In this document: positions 8,208 to 16,614 of the stretch, one piece after another | Position numbering within the stretch: position 1 is the stretch's first letter | How the letters are laid out: each line of letters starts with the position of its first letter | DNA from: Hwanghaeella sp965227365 | GTDB taxonomy: Bacteria; Pseudomonadota; Alphaproteobacteria; UBA8366; Aestuariispiraceae | DNA: 64,000 nucleotides | Direction: 5' to 3' | Assembly: GCF_965227365.1 (NCBI RefSeq) | Contig: NZ_OZ245754.1 | Coordinates: 2,418,001-2,482,000, forward strand | Made by a program: the position numbers and the translations under genes | Notes under the pieces: generated by a model | The model's input: the letters and a program-made list of their open reading frames with translations, nothing else | What the model was told of the DNA's origin: nothing | The model's database searches: none

Positions 8208-9701
8208 TCAGTTGTCGATCCGGTAGTTCGCGGATTCCTTGGTGACGGTGATGTCGTGGACATGGCTTTCGCGCAGGCCCGCGCCGGTGATTTCCCGGAA
8301 AACACAGTTCTGCTGCATCTCGGCGATGGTCCCGTTGCCGGTATATCCCATCGCGGCGCGCAAACCGCCCATCAGTTGGTGCAGGACCTCCGCGACCGGG
8401 CCTTTGTAGGGAACACGGCCTTCGACGCCCTCCGGCACGAATTTGTGGCTTTCCTTCACTTCCTCCTGGAAGTAACGGTCGGCGGAACCGCGCGCCATCG
8501 CGCCGGCGGACCCCATGCCGCGATAGGATTTGTAGGACCGGCCTTGGTACAGGAAGACCTCGCCGGGGCTTTCGTCGGTGCCCGCCAACAGCGAGCCGAT
8601 CATGGCGCAATCGGCACCGGCCGCGATCGCCTTGGCGAGATCGCCGGAGAATTTGATGCCGCCATCCGCGATCGCCGGCACGCCGTTGGCGCGGCAGACT
8701 TCGGAGGCTTCCATGATTGCGGTGAACTGCGGCACGCCGACACCGGCGACGATCCGGGTCGTGCAGATCGAACCCGGTCCGATACCGATCTTCACCGCAT
8801 CCGCACCTGCATCGATCAGCGCCTTGGCGCCGTCCGGCGTCGCCACGTTTCCAGCGATGACCTGGGCATAGTTGGACAGCCGTTTCACACCTGCCACCTG
8901 ATCCAATACACCGGCGCTGTGACCATGGGCGGTGTCGACCACGATGACATCGCAGCCTTCTTCCAGCAGCGCTTCGGCCCGGGACAGCCCTTCCGCCCCG
9001 GTTCCGGTCGCTGCGGCGACGCGCAGGCGGCCCTTCTCGTCCTTACAGGCATTCGGGAAGGCCTGCGACTTTTCAATATCCTTCACGGTGATCAGACCGA
9101 CGCAGCGCTTTTCCTCGTCGACGACCAGCAGCTTTTCGATCCGATGTTTGTGCAGCAGGCGCTTGGCTTCTTCCCGGCTGACGCCTTCGCTGACCGTGAC
9201 CAGACCGCGTTTGGTCATAAGGTCGCGCACAGGCGTCATGGGGTCGTCGGCGAAACGGACATCCCGGTTGGTCAGGATACCGGCCAGTTTGCCGCTGCGT
9301 TTGGAGACAACGGGAATGCCATGGATTCCATTCCGATCCATAATATCAAGGGCGTCCGCCAAGGTCTTGTCCGGATTAATGGTTATCGGATTGACGACCA
9401 TGCCGGATTCGAACCGTTTGACCTGACGGACCTGCGCTGCCTGATCCTCGATCGACATGTTTTTATGGACCACGCCGAGGCCGCCATGCTGAGCCATCGC
9501 GATGGCCAGACGGCCTTCGGTGACCGTATCCATCGCCGCCGAGACGATCGGTATACCGAGCTCGACCGTACGGGTCAGCTTGGTGCCCGTCTTGGTATTG
9601 TGGGGAAGAACCTGGGAATAACCCGGCTGCAGCAGCACATCGTCGAAGGTGAGTGCCTTGGCAAAGCCATAATCCGTTGAAACGCGTCCGGTGTCGGTCA
9701 T
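8208..9701 (-). CDS. guaB: IMP dehydrogenase
   Basis: GuaB oxidises IMP to XMP with NAD+, the committed step of guanine nucleotide synthesis. The 497-residue protein shows the TIM-barrel start LTFDDVLLQPGYS. Two CBS repeats occupy residues about 100-210, and the catalytic loop GIGPGSICTTR carries the nucleophilic Cys313. The frame is open further upstream to 9791, but ATG 9701 is preceded by GAGGAGAAGAGCC and gives the standard length and N-terminus. It is followed on the same strand by the rsmB-like, ridA-like, guaA and rlmJ genes. A plausible promoter lies about 30-60 bases upstream. Confidence 0.98.
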   Translation of the reverse strand: MTDTGRVSTDYGFAKALTFDDVLLQPGYSQVLPHNTKTGTKLTRTVELGIPIVSAAMDTVTEGRLAIAMAQHGGLGVVHKNMSIEDQAAQVRQVKRFESGMVVNPITINPDKTLADALDIMDRNGIHGIPVVSKRSGKLAGILTNRDVRFADDPMTPVRDLMTKRGLVTVSEGVSREEAKRLLHKHRIEKLLVVDEEKRCVGLITVKDIEKSQAFPNACKDEKGRLRVAAATGTGAEGLSRAEALLEEGCDVIVVDTAHGHSAGVLDQVAGVKRLSNYAQVIAGNVATPDGAKALIDAGADAVKIGIGPGSICTTRIVAGVGVPQFTAIMEASEVCRANGVPAIADGGIKFSGDLAKAIAAGADCAMIGSLLAGTDESPGEVFLYQGRSYKSYRGMGSAGAMARGSADRYFQEEVKESHKFVPEGVEGRVPYKGPVAEVLHQLMGGLRAAMGYTGNGTIAEMQQNCVFREITGAGLRESHVHDITVTKESANYRIDN

Positions 9702-9731
9702 GGCTCTTCTCCTCTTCGATCTGGTGTCGGG

Positions 9732-9759
9732 AAAATAGCCACGATTCCGCCAAAAGCAA
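9732..9759 (-). promoter_or_regulatory. Possible sigma70-type promoter of guaB
   Basis: On the minus strand TTGCTT (9759-9754) is separated by 16 bases from TATTTT (9737-9732), a fair -35/-10 pair about 30 bases before the guaB start. The 168-base gap between rlmE and guaB is AT-richer than coding sequence, which fits a separate promoter. This is read by eye only; no PurR-like or riboswitch structure was recognised. Confidence 0.3.
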
Positions 9760-9869
9760 GCACAAGCCGTCTCGCTTTCTGCAGATTTCACAAATTTTTC
9801 GCCATTCGGATCAGCGCGACATGCAAATCGGCTTCAGTTTATGGCGATTTTCGTATTCCTTTATGCAAA

Positions 9870-10691
9870 TCAGGACTCGTCACCGGCGTTTTCCACATCT
9901 TCCGATGCAGGACGCCCCTTGAACCCGATCGCAATCACATAGGTTTCCGCGGACTCCTTGCGGCTCGACGGGGGTTTGAAATGCGCAACCTTCTGAAAAT
10001 TGTGCTTCAACTGGTTCAACAATGTCGCTTCGGCCCCGCCGGAGAAGACTTTCGCGACGAACACACCGCCGGGCGCAAGCACTTCGAATGCGAAATCCAG
10101 CGCGGCCTCCGCCAAGGCGATGATGCGGATATGGTCGGTTTGCGGATGACCGGTCGTGTTCGCGGCCATGTCGCTCAAAACCGCGTCCGCCGGACCGTCC
10201 AACAGCGCTTTCAGGCGGTCTGGCGTGTCGTCATCCATGAAATCCGCCTGGAAGATGGTCGCGCCGGCGACCTGTTCCGCTTCCAGCAGGTCGACGCCGA
10301 CAACTTTGCCGCCACCGTCTTTCCCAGCCTTCACGCGGTCCACAGCGATCTGGGTCCAACCGCCGGGAGCACAGCCCAGGTCGACAACCGCCATGCCGGG
10401 TTTCAGGAATTGATAGCGGTCATCGATATCGAGCAGCTTGAAGGCCGCACGGCTTCGAAAGCCGCGGCGTCTCGCTTCGGCCACATAGGGATCGTTCAAC
10501 TGGCGTTGCAGCCAACGGGTTGAGGACGTCTTGCGACGACGCGCGGTCTTTACCCGCACGGTTTCCTGCCGCGATCCGCCCAAGCCGCCTTGAATGCCGC
10601 CGGAACCGCCGCCTGATTTGCCGGACCTGCCTGATTTACCAGACTTGCCTGATTTGCCGGGTCCGGACCCTTTATTGCCGCCGCGCGCCAT
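9870..10691 (-). CDS. rlmE: 23S rRNA (uridine(2552)-2'-O)-methyltransferase RlmE (FtsJ/RrmJ)
   Basis: RlmE methylates the 2'-O of U2552 in the A-loop of the 50S subunit, late in ribosome assembly. The protein has the motif SRAAFKLLDID with the first catalytic Lys, SAM-binding motif VVDLGCAPGGWTQ, the catalytic Asp in VLSDMAANTTGH and the catalytic Lys in FVAKVFSGG: a complete K-D-K-E type site. The ATG at 10691 is preceded by GAAGGAGAGC and gives 273 residues. The frame is open further upstream but that would run into ppx. It carries an unusual N-terminal tail of about 60 residues, rich in Gly, Ser and Lys (repeated GKS/GRS units), before the family domain. Its start overlaps the 3' end of the ppx/gppA gene by 20 bases. 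Confidence 0.95.
   Translation of the reverse strand: MARGGNKGSGPGKSGKSGKSGRSGKSGGGSGGIQGGLGGSRQETVRVKTARRRKTSSTRWLQRQLNDPYVAEARRRGFRSRAAFKLLDIDDRYQFLKPGMAVVDLGCAPGGWTQIAVDRVKAGKDGGGKVVGVDLLEAEQVAGATIFQADFMDDDTPDRLKALLDGPADAVLSDMAANTTGHPQTDHIRIIALAEAALDFAFEVLAPGGVFVAKVFSGGAEATLLNQLKHNFQKVAHFKPPSSRKESAETYVIAIGFKGRPASEDVENAGDES
10612..10662 (-). repeat. Short in-frame tandem repeat encoding (G-K/R-S)n in the RlmE tail
   Basis: The plus strand shows near-identical units of the form CCTGATTTGCCGGAC, CCTGATTTACCAGAC and CCTGATTTGCCGGG. In the minus-strand rlmE frame these encode repeated Gly-Lys-Ser and Gly-Arg-Ser triplets at about residues 10-27. The repeat is a basic, flexible extension and a likely site of length variation between strains by slippage. 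Confidence 0.7.
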
Positions 10692-11721
10692 TTTGCTCTC
10701 CTTCGTGGCGCCGCATAAGGTCCAGAAGAATGCCTTCGCGCAAGCCCCTGTCGGCAACTTTCAGCCGTCCGACGGGCCAACAGGTGCAAATCGCCTCCAG
10801 AATCGCGCATCCGGCCAGCATCAGCTCCGCCCGATCCTCACCAATACAGGGCTGGGCCGCCAATTGCGGCAGTTCCAAGCGCCGCAGGAATTCCGTCAGC
10901 GTGCCGATCCGGTCGAAGGAGAGAGAGGCACCGTCGACCTGACTTCGGATATAGCGTTCCAGCCCCATCTCGATACCGGCCAGCGTCGTCACCGTGCCGG
11001 ATGTGCCGATCATCTGCACCTCCCCGCGCGCGACGAAATCCGCAATGCGATGCGAACGGCAGAAATCACGCACCTTGCGCGACATTTCCTCGACACAGGT
11101 TTCATACCGGGCCGGGTCCGCCAGGCGGTTGCCGTATCTGTCGGTCAGCGAGACGACGCCGTTGGGGATCGAATGGGTGCCGATGACCTCCGCCTGCCCG
11201 TCCCGGCAGCCGAGCCAGGCAAGCTGGGTCGATCCACCGCCGATATCGAAGACCAGCCCGTAGGGCTGTTTCCCGTTCAGCAACGGCAGGCAGCCGGCTA
11301 TCGCCAGGCGCGCTTCCTCGTCAGTCCCGATGACTTCAACATCAAGGCCGAGGTCGCGTTGAACCCGCTGCAGGAAACTATCAATATTCCGCGCCTTGCG
11401 GCAGGCTTCGGTGGCAACGGCCCGGAACCGGACGGCGCCCTGATCCCGGATCTTGTCCATGCAAATGGTAAGCGCCCCAATGGCCCGGTCCATTGCCTCG
11501 TCCGACAAGACGCCGGTGACGGAGACGCCGCTGCCCAGACGGACATTCCTGGCGAAGGAATCTATGACCTGAAATCCGTCGCGCTTGGACCGCGCGATCA
11601 GCATGCGGCAGCTGGACGTACCGATATCGATGGCAGCAAAGCACGGCGGCTTGGCGCGGGAAGGCGTATCGGTTGTCTGGTTCTCCTGGGGTCCGGGTCG
11701 CCCCAGTGTTTCGCTTTTCAT
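10672..11721 (-). CDS. Ppx/GppA family phosphatase
   Basis: Exopolyphosphatase / guanosine pentaphosphate phosphohydrolase family, which cleaves terminal phosphate from polyphosphate or pppGpp. The actin-like ATPase fold is recognised from FAAIDIGTSSCRMLIA (phosphate loop 1, about residue 27), VFDIGGGSTQLAWL (loop 2), IGTSGTVTTLAGIE and the closing VADRGLREGILLDL. At 349 residues it is the short form lacking the C-terminal HD domain of E. coli Ppx (about 510 residues), as is usual for the rlmE-linked alphaproteobacterial copy. Whether polyphosphate or pppGpp is preferred cannot be told. It overlaps rlmE by 20 bases, so the two genes are co-translated. Confidence 0.9.
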   Translation of the reverse strand: MKSETLGRPGPQENQTTDTPSRAKPPCFAAIDIGTSSCRMLIARSKRDGFQVIDSFARNVRLGSGVSVTGVLSDEAMDRAIGALTICMDKIRDQGAVRFRAVATEACRKARNIDSFLQRVQRDLGLDVEVIGTDEEARLAIAGCLPLLNGKQPYGLVFDIGGGSTQLAWLGCRDGQAEVIGTHSIPNGVVSLTDRYGNRLADPARYETCVEEMSRKVRDFCRSHRIADFVARGEVQMIGTSGTVTTLAGIEMGLERYIRSQVDGASLSFDRIGTLTEFLRRLELPQLAAQPCIGEDRAELMLAGCAILEAICTCWPVGRLKVADRGLREGILLDLMRRHEGEQNGARRQ

Positions 11722-11836
11722 TACCTTCTAATACCGCACCGCCAAAGTGGTGAGCAAGGTTGCCGCAATGTTTTAATATATTATCCCGCCGCCTGGGCTG
11801 CGAGCGACTGTTGCGATGCGTCGCTGCATTGGCGGC

Positions 11837-11865
11837 TTGACCGTCGGTTCGGGCTTGGCTAGAAC
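11837..11865 (+). promoter_or_regulatory. Probable promoter of tRNA-Gln
   Basis: TTGACC (11837-11842) and TAGAAC (11860-11865) are separated by exactly 17 bases, a good sigma70-type match, ending 68 bases before the tRNA. No gene occupies 11722-11933 and this is the best promoter-like pair in it. Found by eye. Confidence 0.45.
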
Positions 11866-11933
11866 CGCCGCTCCCGGCGACGGACATAGGCAGATTGCTC
11901 TGAAACCGCCGCAAATCCACGGGAACCCTCTGC

Positions 11934-12007
11934 TGGGGGATCGTCTAATGGTAGGACAGCGGACTCTGACTCCGTCAATCTAGGTTCGAATCCTAGTCCC
12001 CCAGCCA
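11934..12007 (+). tRNA. tRNA-Gln (anticodon CTG)
   Basis: A 74-base cloverleaf with the 3' CCA encoded. The acceptor stem TGGGGGA pairs with TCCCCCA. The anticodon arm GCGGA/TCCGT encloses loop CTCTGAC with anticodon CTG, reading CAG (Gln). The T arm contains GGTTCGAATCC and the discriminator base is G. The TGGGGG acceptor end is typical of bacterial glutamine tRNAs. The gene is single, with the KSTD-like gene convergent 58 bases downstream. Confidence 0.96.
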
Positions 12008-12065
12008 ATTATTTCCGCACGAAACCTGATGTCTGTTCACGCTTTGTTGAAGCGTTCCCCGCTGC

Positions 12066-13772
12066 TCATCGACGCCCCGCGGCATGACGACCCGCCGCAT
12101 AGGCAAAGGTGATGGCCGGACCAAGGTTGATGCCAGGCCCGGGATAGACTCCGCCCATGATGGACTGCATGTCGTTGCCGCAGGCATAGAGGCCGCCGAT
12201 CACCTGCCCGTCCCGATCCAGCAATCGCGCTTCCGTGTCGGTCGACAAGCCGATCGCGGCGCCGATTTCGCCAGGCCAAAGTCGAATGGCGTAAAAGGGC
12301 GGTGTGCGGATCGGTCCCAGCGTGGGATTCAGTCCATGCGACGGGTCCCCATTGCCGCATTCGTAGACCGTCGAACCGCGATGGAAATCCTCATCCACTC
12401 CTGTTTCAGCAAAGCGATTCATCGCGTCGACGGTTTCCTTCAGTCCGGCACCATCGATGTCCAGTTTCTTCGCCAGTCCGGCAAGGGTTTCATCCCGGGT
12501 AAGATAGCCGTCGCGCAAAAACGGACCGAGGCCGTGCCCGCCCGGCCGGACCATCCCCAGTCCATATTTCCGAAGACCGTCCGCATCCGTGATTTCAAAG
12601 GTCGGTATCGTCGAACCCGATCGGTTCTCCGCATACATCGCCATGACGAATTTGTGGTAGGAGGTGCTCTCATTCACGAAACGCCTGCCGTGCCGCCCCA
12701 CACAGATGATGCCGGGCTTCGATCTATCCAGTACGAAATGGGGAAAGACCGCCATGCTGCCGTCCTTTCGCCGACGGCGCGACATCGGCGCCCAGAAAAC
12801 CGGTTGTTCCGAACCTTCGCCATAAACCGCGCCGAGCTTGAGGGCGATATCGTGCATTCTGCCCGTATTGGCCGGCGCGGCCGGGCTGTATTCCGGCGCG
12901 GGGTCCGGCAGGAAGGCTTCTCGGCGCCCGGGATCGCGCGCGAATCCGCCTGAAGCGAGGATCACCCCGCCTGCCGCGGTCAGGGCCTGCTCGCCCCCTT
13001 CCCGCGCCACGGTAACGCTGCGCCTTTGCGGATCGGGCCCGATGTCCAGTATTTCCGTTTCCGTCACCACCGAAACACCCAGGTCGAGCGCCGCTTTCAG
13101 CAACCTTCCGATCAGGGCGTTACCCATCACCAACCGGGCGCCGCGGCCATGGCGAAGTCGATCCACTGCGTAACGGCCTAGAAGCTTCGCCCCATAGGCG
13201 AATGAAGTCGCCGATTTCGTGACCTTCAAGAGATGGCCGATATCGTCGCGGTCCACCATCATCCCGCCAAGGAGGGTAAACTCGGGGATCGGCGGGCGCA
13301 GCACCTGCAACGCTTCGCCCAATGTGCTGCCGTCGAACGGCATGGCCTCGATCGCCCGTCCACCCGTCTTCGCCCCTTCGAGTTCGGACAGATAATCCGG
13401 ATGAAACGGCCGCGCACGAAAACGGAGGCCGGCCCCCTCCTCCAAGCGCCTCACGGCTTCGGGCCCGAGGCGCTGAAAGGCGTCGCGCATTGATTTGGGC
13501 GACCGGTTCCCAACCGCCGCATCCAGAAAGGCAGCAACCTCCTCCGCACTGTCGTCGATGCCGACCGCGGCCGCGTGCGGCGTATTCGGAATCCAGATCG
13601 ATCCGGCAGACAGGGCCGATGTCCCGCCAACAAAATTGGACCGTTCGACCACCAGAACCGACGCGCCTTCCAGCGCCGCGAAAACAGCGGCGGACAGTCC
13701 CGCGGCCCCGGACCCGATGACGATCACATCCCAGTTCGTGTTCAAGGCATCATCGGATTTAAGGATCGTCAT
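12066..13772 (-). CDS. FAD-dependent oxidoreductase, 3-ketosteroid dehydrogenase / fumarate reductase flavoprotein-like
   Basis: A 568-residue flavoprotein with an N-terminal dinucleotide-binding fold (DVIVIGSGAAGLSAAVFA, then SVLVVERSNFVGGTSALS) and a C-terminal FAD segment (IGGLYACGNDMQSIMGGVYP then GPGINLGPAITFAYAAGRHA). This layout is that of the succinate dehydrogenase/fumarate reductase flavoprotein superfamily, closest in look to 3-oxosteroid 1-dehydrogenases. No cytochrome or Fe-S domain is fused, so it is probably a soluble dehydrogenase. The frame opens at a TTG at 13805, but ATG 13772 is preferred. It diverges from the IclR-containing operon, and the shared upstream region holds a candidate operator, so it may serve the same catabolic pathway. 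True substrate unknown. Confidence 0.82.
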   Translation of the reverse strand: MTILKSDDALNTNWDVIVIGSGAAGLSAAVFAALEGASVLVVERSNFVGGTSALSAGSIWIPNTPHAAAVGIDDSAEEVAAFLDAAVGNRSPKSMRDAFQRLGPEAVRRLEEGAGLRFRARPFHPDYLSELEGAKTGGRAIEAMPFDGSTLGEALQVLRPPIPEFTLLGGMMVDRDDIGHLLKVTKSATSFAYGAKLLGRYAVDRLRHGRGARLVMGNALIGRLLKAALDLGVSVVTETEILDIGPDPQRRSVTVAREGGEQALTAAGGVILASGGFARDPGRREAFLPDPAPEYSPAAPANTGRMHDIALKLGAVYGEGSEQPVFWAPMSRRRRKDGSMAVFPHFVLDRSKPGIICVGRHGRRFVNESTSYHKFVMAMYAENRSGSTIPTFEITDADGLRKYGLGMVRPGGHGLGPFLRDGYLTRDETLAGLAKKLDIDGAGLKETVDAMNRFAETGVDEDFHRGSTVYECGNGDPSHGLNPTLGPIRTPPFYAIRLWPGEIGAAIGLSTDTEARLLDRDGQVIGGLYACGNDMQSIMGGVYPGPGINLGPAITFAYAAGRHAAGRR

Positions 13773-13842
13773 AGGGCGGGCCGGAAAACAGAGAAACGGG
13801 AACAAAGCATCTTCAACCTCACCCTATCGAAACAAGAACCTA

Positions 13843-13865
13843 TTTCAATAATAGAAACAGTTTTC
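13843..13865. promoter_or_regulatory. Candidate IclR-type operator in the divergent promoter region
   Basis: The AT-rich stretch contains TTTC-N7-GAAA (13843-13857) immediately joined to GAAA-N4-TTTC (13854-13865), giving two overlapping inverted repeats. IclR-family proteins such as KdgR bind TTTC/GAAA-type palindromes. The site lies between two divergent genes, about 50 bases upstream of the plus-strand operon start and 70 from the flavoprotein start. Read by eye; the cognate regulator would be the IclR protein at 14982. Confidence 0.35.
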
Positions 13866-13914
13866 ATTTTTTGCAGGAACACGTTTACTCTCTCCGAAAC
13901 GAAGGGGGAAAGAG

Positions 13915-14985
13915 ATGGTGGATATACGGGTTGCCGTGATCGGCACCGGCGTCATAGGCCGGACTCACATAGACACGCTGACCAAGGTATCCGGCATGGC
14001 ATTAATGGCGGTCGCGGACCCTGCGCCCGCCGCAAAGGACCTGGCCGAGAGCCTGCAGGTCCGCCATTTCACGACCGTAGACGACCTACTCGCGGCACGT
14101 GTGGCGGATGCGGTGGTCATCGCCTCCCCCAATGATACCCATGTCCCCATCGCGGACCAGGTCCTGGCGGCGGGACTTCCGATTCTTTTGGAGAAACCGG
14201 TCGCGAATGATTTGGCGGAAAGCGCGATCCTGGCCGACGCCGCCAGACGGGCCGGCCTTCCGGTTCTCGTGGGACACCATCGCCGCCACAACCCGCTGAT
14301 CAAGGCGGCCAAGCAGGCCCTGGACAACGGCGCAATCGGCCCTCTGGTCATGGCGACGGTCACCTGCGCAATGCTCAAGCCAGACAATTATTTCGACGTC
14401 GCCTGGCGCCGCGATCCGGTTCAGGGCGGTCCCTTGCTGATCAACGCCATTCACGACATCGATCTGCTGCGCCACTTCTTCGGCGAGGTCACGGCGGTAC
14501 AGGGCAGCGCGTCCAACGCCGTCCGCGGCCTGCCGGTCGAAGACACGACAGCCGCAATCCTGACATTCGAACAATCGGGCCTCGCCACGCTGGCGCTTTC
14601 CGACACCGCCGTCGGTCCATGGGCCTGGGAATTGTCCTCCGGCGAAAACCCGGGACGCTTCCCGCAACACGACGCGGTGACGCATCTGTATGCCGGACGC
14701 AGCGGCGGGTTGAGCTTGCCCGATCTCTCCCATTGGACGCATGGACCCGGCGGCGAATGGACCAAACCGCTGCACCGGGACGCCATCCCCTTCACGCAAA
14801 CCGATACCTATATCGCCCAGATGGAACATTTCGGCGATGTCGTCCGCGGCACGGCGTCCCCCCTGGTGACGTGCGATGACGGTATCCGGAACATGGAGAT
14901 CGTGGTGGCGATCAAGCAATCCTCCGCGAGCGGGCAACGCGTCCGGATTGCAGACCTTGCGAAAGAGGCCGGACCGACATCATGA
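13915..14985 (+). CDS. Gfo/Idh/MocA family oxidoreductase
   Basis: A 356-residue NAD(P)-dependent sugar/polyol dehydrogenase of the glucose-fructose oxidoreductase / inositol 2-dehydrogenase family. The N-terminal Rossmann motif VAVIGTGVIGRTHI starts at residue 5. The family motif LPILLEKPVANDL (with EKP) follows near residue 95, and GGPLLINAIHDIDLLRHFFG carries the conserved Asp and His of the catalytic region. A GGGGGAAAGAG ribosome-binding site precedes the ATG. It is the first gene of an operon; its stop overlaps the IclR start (ATGA). The exact sugar substrate is not evident. Confidence 0.9.
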   Translation: MVDIRVAVIGTGVIGRTHIDTLTKVSGMALMAVADPAPAAKDLAESLQVRHFTTVDDLLAARVADAVVIASPNDTHVPIADQVLAAGLPILLEKPVANDLAESAILADAARRAGLPVLVGHHRRHNPLIKAAKQALDNGAIGPLVMATVTCAMLKPDNYFDVAWRRDPVQGGPLLINAIHDIDLLRHFFGEVTAVQGSASNAVRGLPVEDTTAAILTFEQSGLATLALSDTAVGPWAWELSSGENPGRFPQHDAVTHLYAGRSGGLSLPDLSHWTHGPGGEWTKPLHRDAIPFTQTDTYIAQMEHFGDVVRGTASPLVTCDDGIRNMEIVVAIKQSSASGQRVRIADLAKEAGPTS

Positions 14986-15788
14986 GCAGCGCGCTCGAAC
15001 GCGGCCTCGCCATCCTGGAACTGCTCGCCCGGCATCCGGAAGGCCAGCAGGTAAGCCAGATCGCGGGCGACGTGGGCATCCCGGTATCGGGCGCACACCG
15101 GCAATTGCAGGAACTGGCGCGGCTCGGCTACGTCCGCCAGACGCGCGACCAGGGAGATTACCGGCTCACCGTGAAGCTGGCGGCCCTGGGATTGAGCTTC
15201 CTCGGCCGCAGCGGCGTCACGGATATCGCCCAACCGATCCTCGACCGCCTGGCCGCCACGAGCGGCGAGTTGATCCGCCTCTCGGTCATCGACGATGACC
15301 GGTTGGTCTGGGTCGCCGTCGCCCAAGGCGCCACCGGCGGGTTGCGTTACGACCCCGGGCGGGAACAGGGCGTGGTGGTGCATCTCGCCACCGCGGCCGG
15401 CGGTCAGGCCTGGCTGGCCAGCATGAGCGACGAGGACGCCCTGGCTTTGGTCAGCCGCCAGGGGCTGACACCGCAGGATTTCGTGCCGGGTAAAGGGGCG
15501 CCCAGGACACTGAAGGAACTCCTGAAGACCCTCGCGGACACGCGAAAGCGCGGATATTCCCTCTCCGTCGACAGCTATATGGAAGGCATGGCGGCGATGG
15601 CGGTGCCGCTGCGGCGCGGCGGTGACGGACCGGTGATCGGCTGTCTTTCCATCGCGGGGCCGGCCGTCCGGTTGACCCGGTCACGTGTCGAGGAACTTGC
15701 CCCCGCCTTGAAGGAAGCCGCCGGCGAACTTTCCGACGCCGCCGACGCCTCGCAATTCTTCCGTCACCTGGGGAGAGATATCCAATGA
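14982..15788 (+). CDS. IclR family transcriptional regulator
   Basis: A 268-residue regulator with an N-terminal winged helix-turn-helix (residues about 1-70: ERGLAILELLARHPEGQQ, then VSGAHRQLQELARLGYVRQT). A C-terminal IclR effector domain follows, with RKRGYSLSVDSYMEGMAAMA near residue 185. It is embedded inside the operon it probably controls, with ATGA overlaps on both sides, so it is translated in step with the Gfo dehydrogenase and the isomerase. Auto-regulation through the TTTC/GAAA repeats upstream of 13915 is a reasonable inference. Confidence 0.92.
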   Translation: MSSALERGLAILELLARHPEGQQVSQIAGDVGIPVSGAHRQLQELARLGYVRQTRDQGDYRLTVKLAALGLSFLGRSGVTDIAQPILDRLAATSGELIRLSVIDDDRLVWVAVAQGATGGLRYDPGREQGVVVHLATAAGGQAWLASMSDEDALALVSRQGLTPQDFVPGKGAPRTLKELLKTLADTRKRGYSLSVDSYMEGMAAMAVPLRRGGDGPVIGCLSIAGPAVRLTRSRVEELAPALKEAAGELSDAADASQFFRHLGRDIQ

Positions 15789-16591
15789 CACGCGCCTATT
15801 CCCTCGCCTATCTCACCGGGAACGGGGTGGATCCCGTCACCGCCGTCGGGATCGCCGCCGAGCATGGTTACGACATGATCAGTTTCCGCCTGCTACCGGC
15901 CGGCCCCGGCGACAAGGTTTATCCTTTGCTGGAAGACGACAAACTTCTGGCGGATGTGAAAGCCGCGATGCGGGCAACCGGCATCACCATGGCGGATGCG
16001 GAATTGATCCGTCTGAACGCCGACACGCGACTGGACGATTTCACTCCCTTTCTGGACCGTATCGCCGATCTTGGTGCGAGGCATGTGCTTGTCGCCGTGG
16101 GCGATACCGACATGGCACGCGTACAGGACACCTTTACGGCCCTGTGCGAAAGGCTGGCTGGTTACGGGCTGACGGCCGATCTGGAATTCATGCCCTGGAC
16201 CGGGGTAAAGGACCTGGCGACCGCGCGGCTTATTGTGGAAACGGCCGCCCATCCCGCCGCCGCCGTCCTGTTCGATACGCTGCATTTCGACCGCTGCGGC
16301 GCCACCCTCGCCGAATTCGCGGAATTGCCGGTGCAGTTGATGAACTATGTCCAGATCTGTGACGGCCCCGTTCCCTATGACACGTCCGACGAAGCACTCA
16401 TCCGCGTGGCGCGTACCGCCCGGATGATCCCCGGCGAAGGCGGTATCGATCTGGCCGCGATCGCCCGTTTCATTCCGCCGGACATGACGGTCAGCGTGGA
16501 GGTTCCCAACCACGACCTGGCGCAACGCATCGGCGCCTCGGAAGTCGCCCGGCGCGCCTTGGCGGCCACCAAGGAACTACTCAACGACTAA
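15785..16591 (+). CDS. Sugar phosphate isomerase/epimerase family protein (TIM barrel)
   Basis: A 268-residue protein of the xylose-isomerase-like TIM-barrel superfamily (AP endonuclease 2 fold), which includes inosose dehydratases, hydroxypyruvate isomerases and ketose epimerases. Candidate metal ligands are Glu in LTADLEFMPW, Asp and His in VLFDTLHFDR and Glu in VSVEVPNHDL near the end. The start ATG overlaps the IclR stop (ATGA). With a Gfo/Idh dehydrogenase and an SDR enzyme in the same operon, catabolism of an unusual sugar, cyclitol or sugar acid is likely. The specific substrate cannot be assigned. Confidence 0.83.
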   Translation: MTRAYSLAYLTGNGVDPVTAVGIAAEHGYDMISFRLLPAGPGDKVYPLLEDDKLLADVKAAMRATGITMADAELIRLNADTRLDDFTPFLDRIADLGARHVLVAVGDTDMARVQDTFTALCERLAGYGLTADLEFMPWTGVKDLATARLIVETAAHPAAAVLFDTLHFDRCGATLAEFAELPVQLMNYVQICDGPVPYDTSDEALIRVARTARMIPGEGGIDLAAIARFIPPDMTVSVEVPNHDLAQRIGASEVARRALAATKELLND

Positions 16592-16614
16592 AACCACCCT
16601 CAGGAGGAAATCCC

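Noticed and set aside
11934..12065. tRNA-Gln as an integration site for a mobile element
   Set aside because: No integrase, direct repeat of the tRNA 3' end or phage gene is seen downstream; the next gene is a normal-GC flavoprotein.
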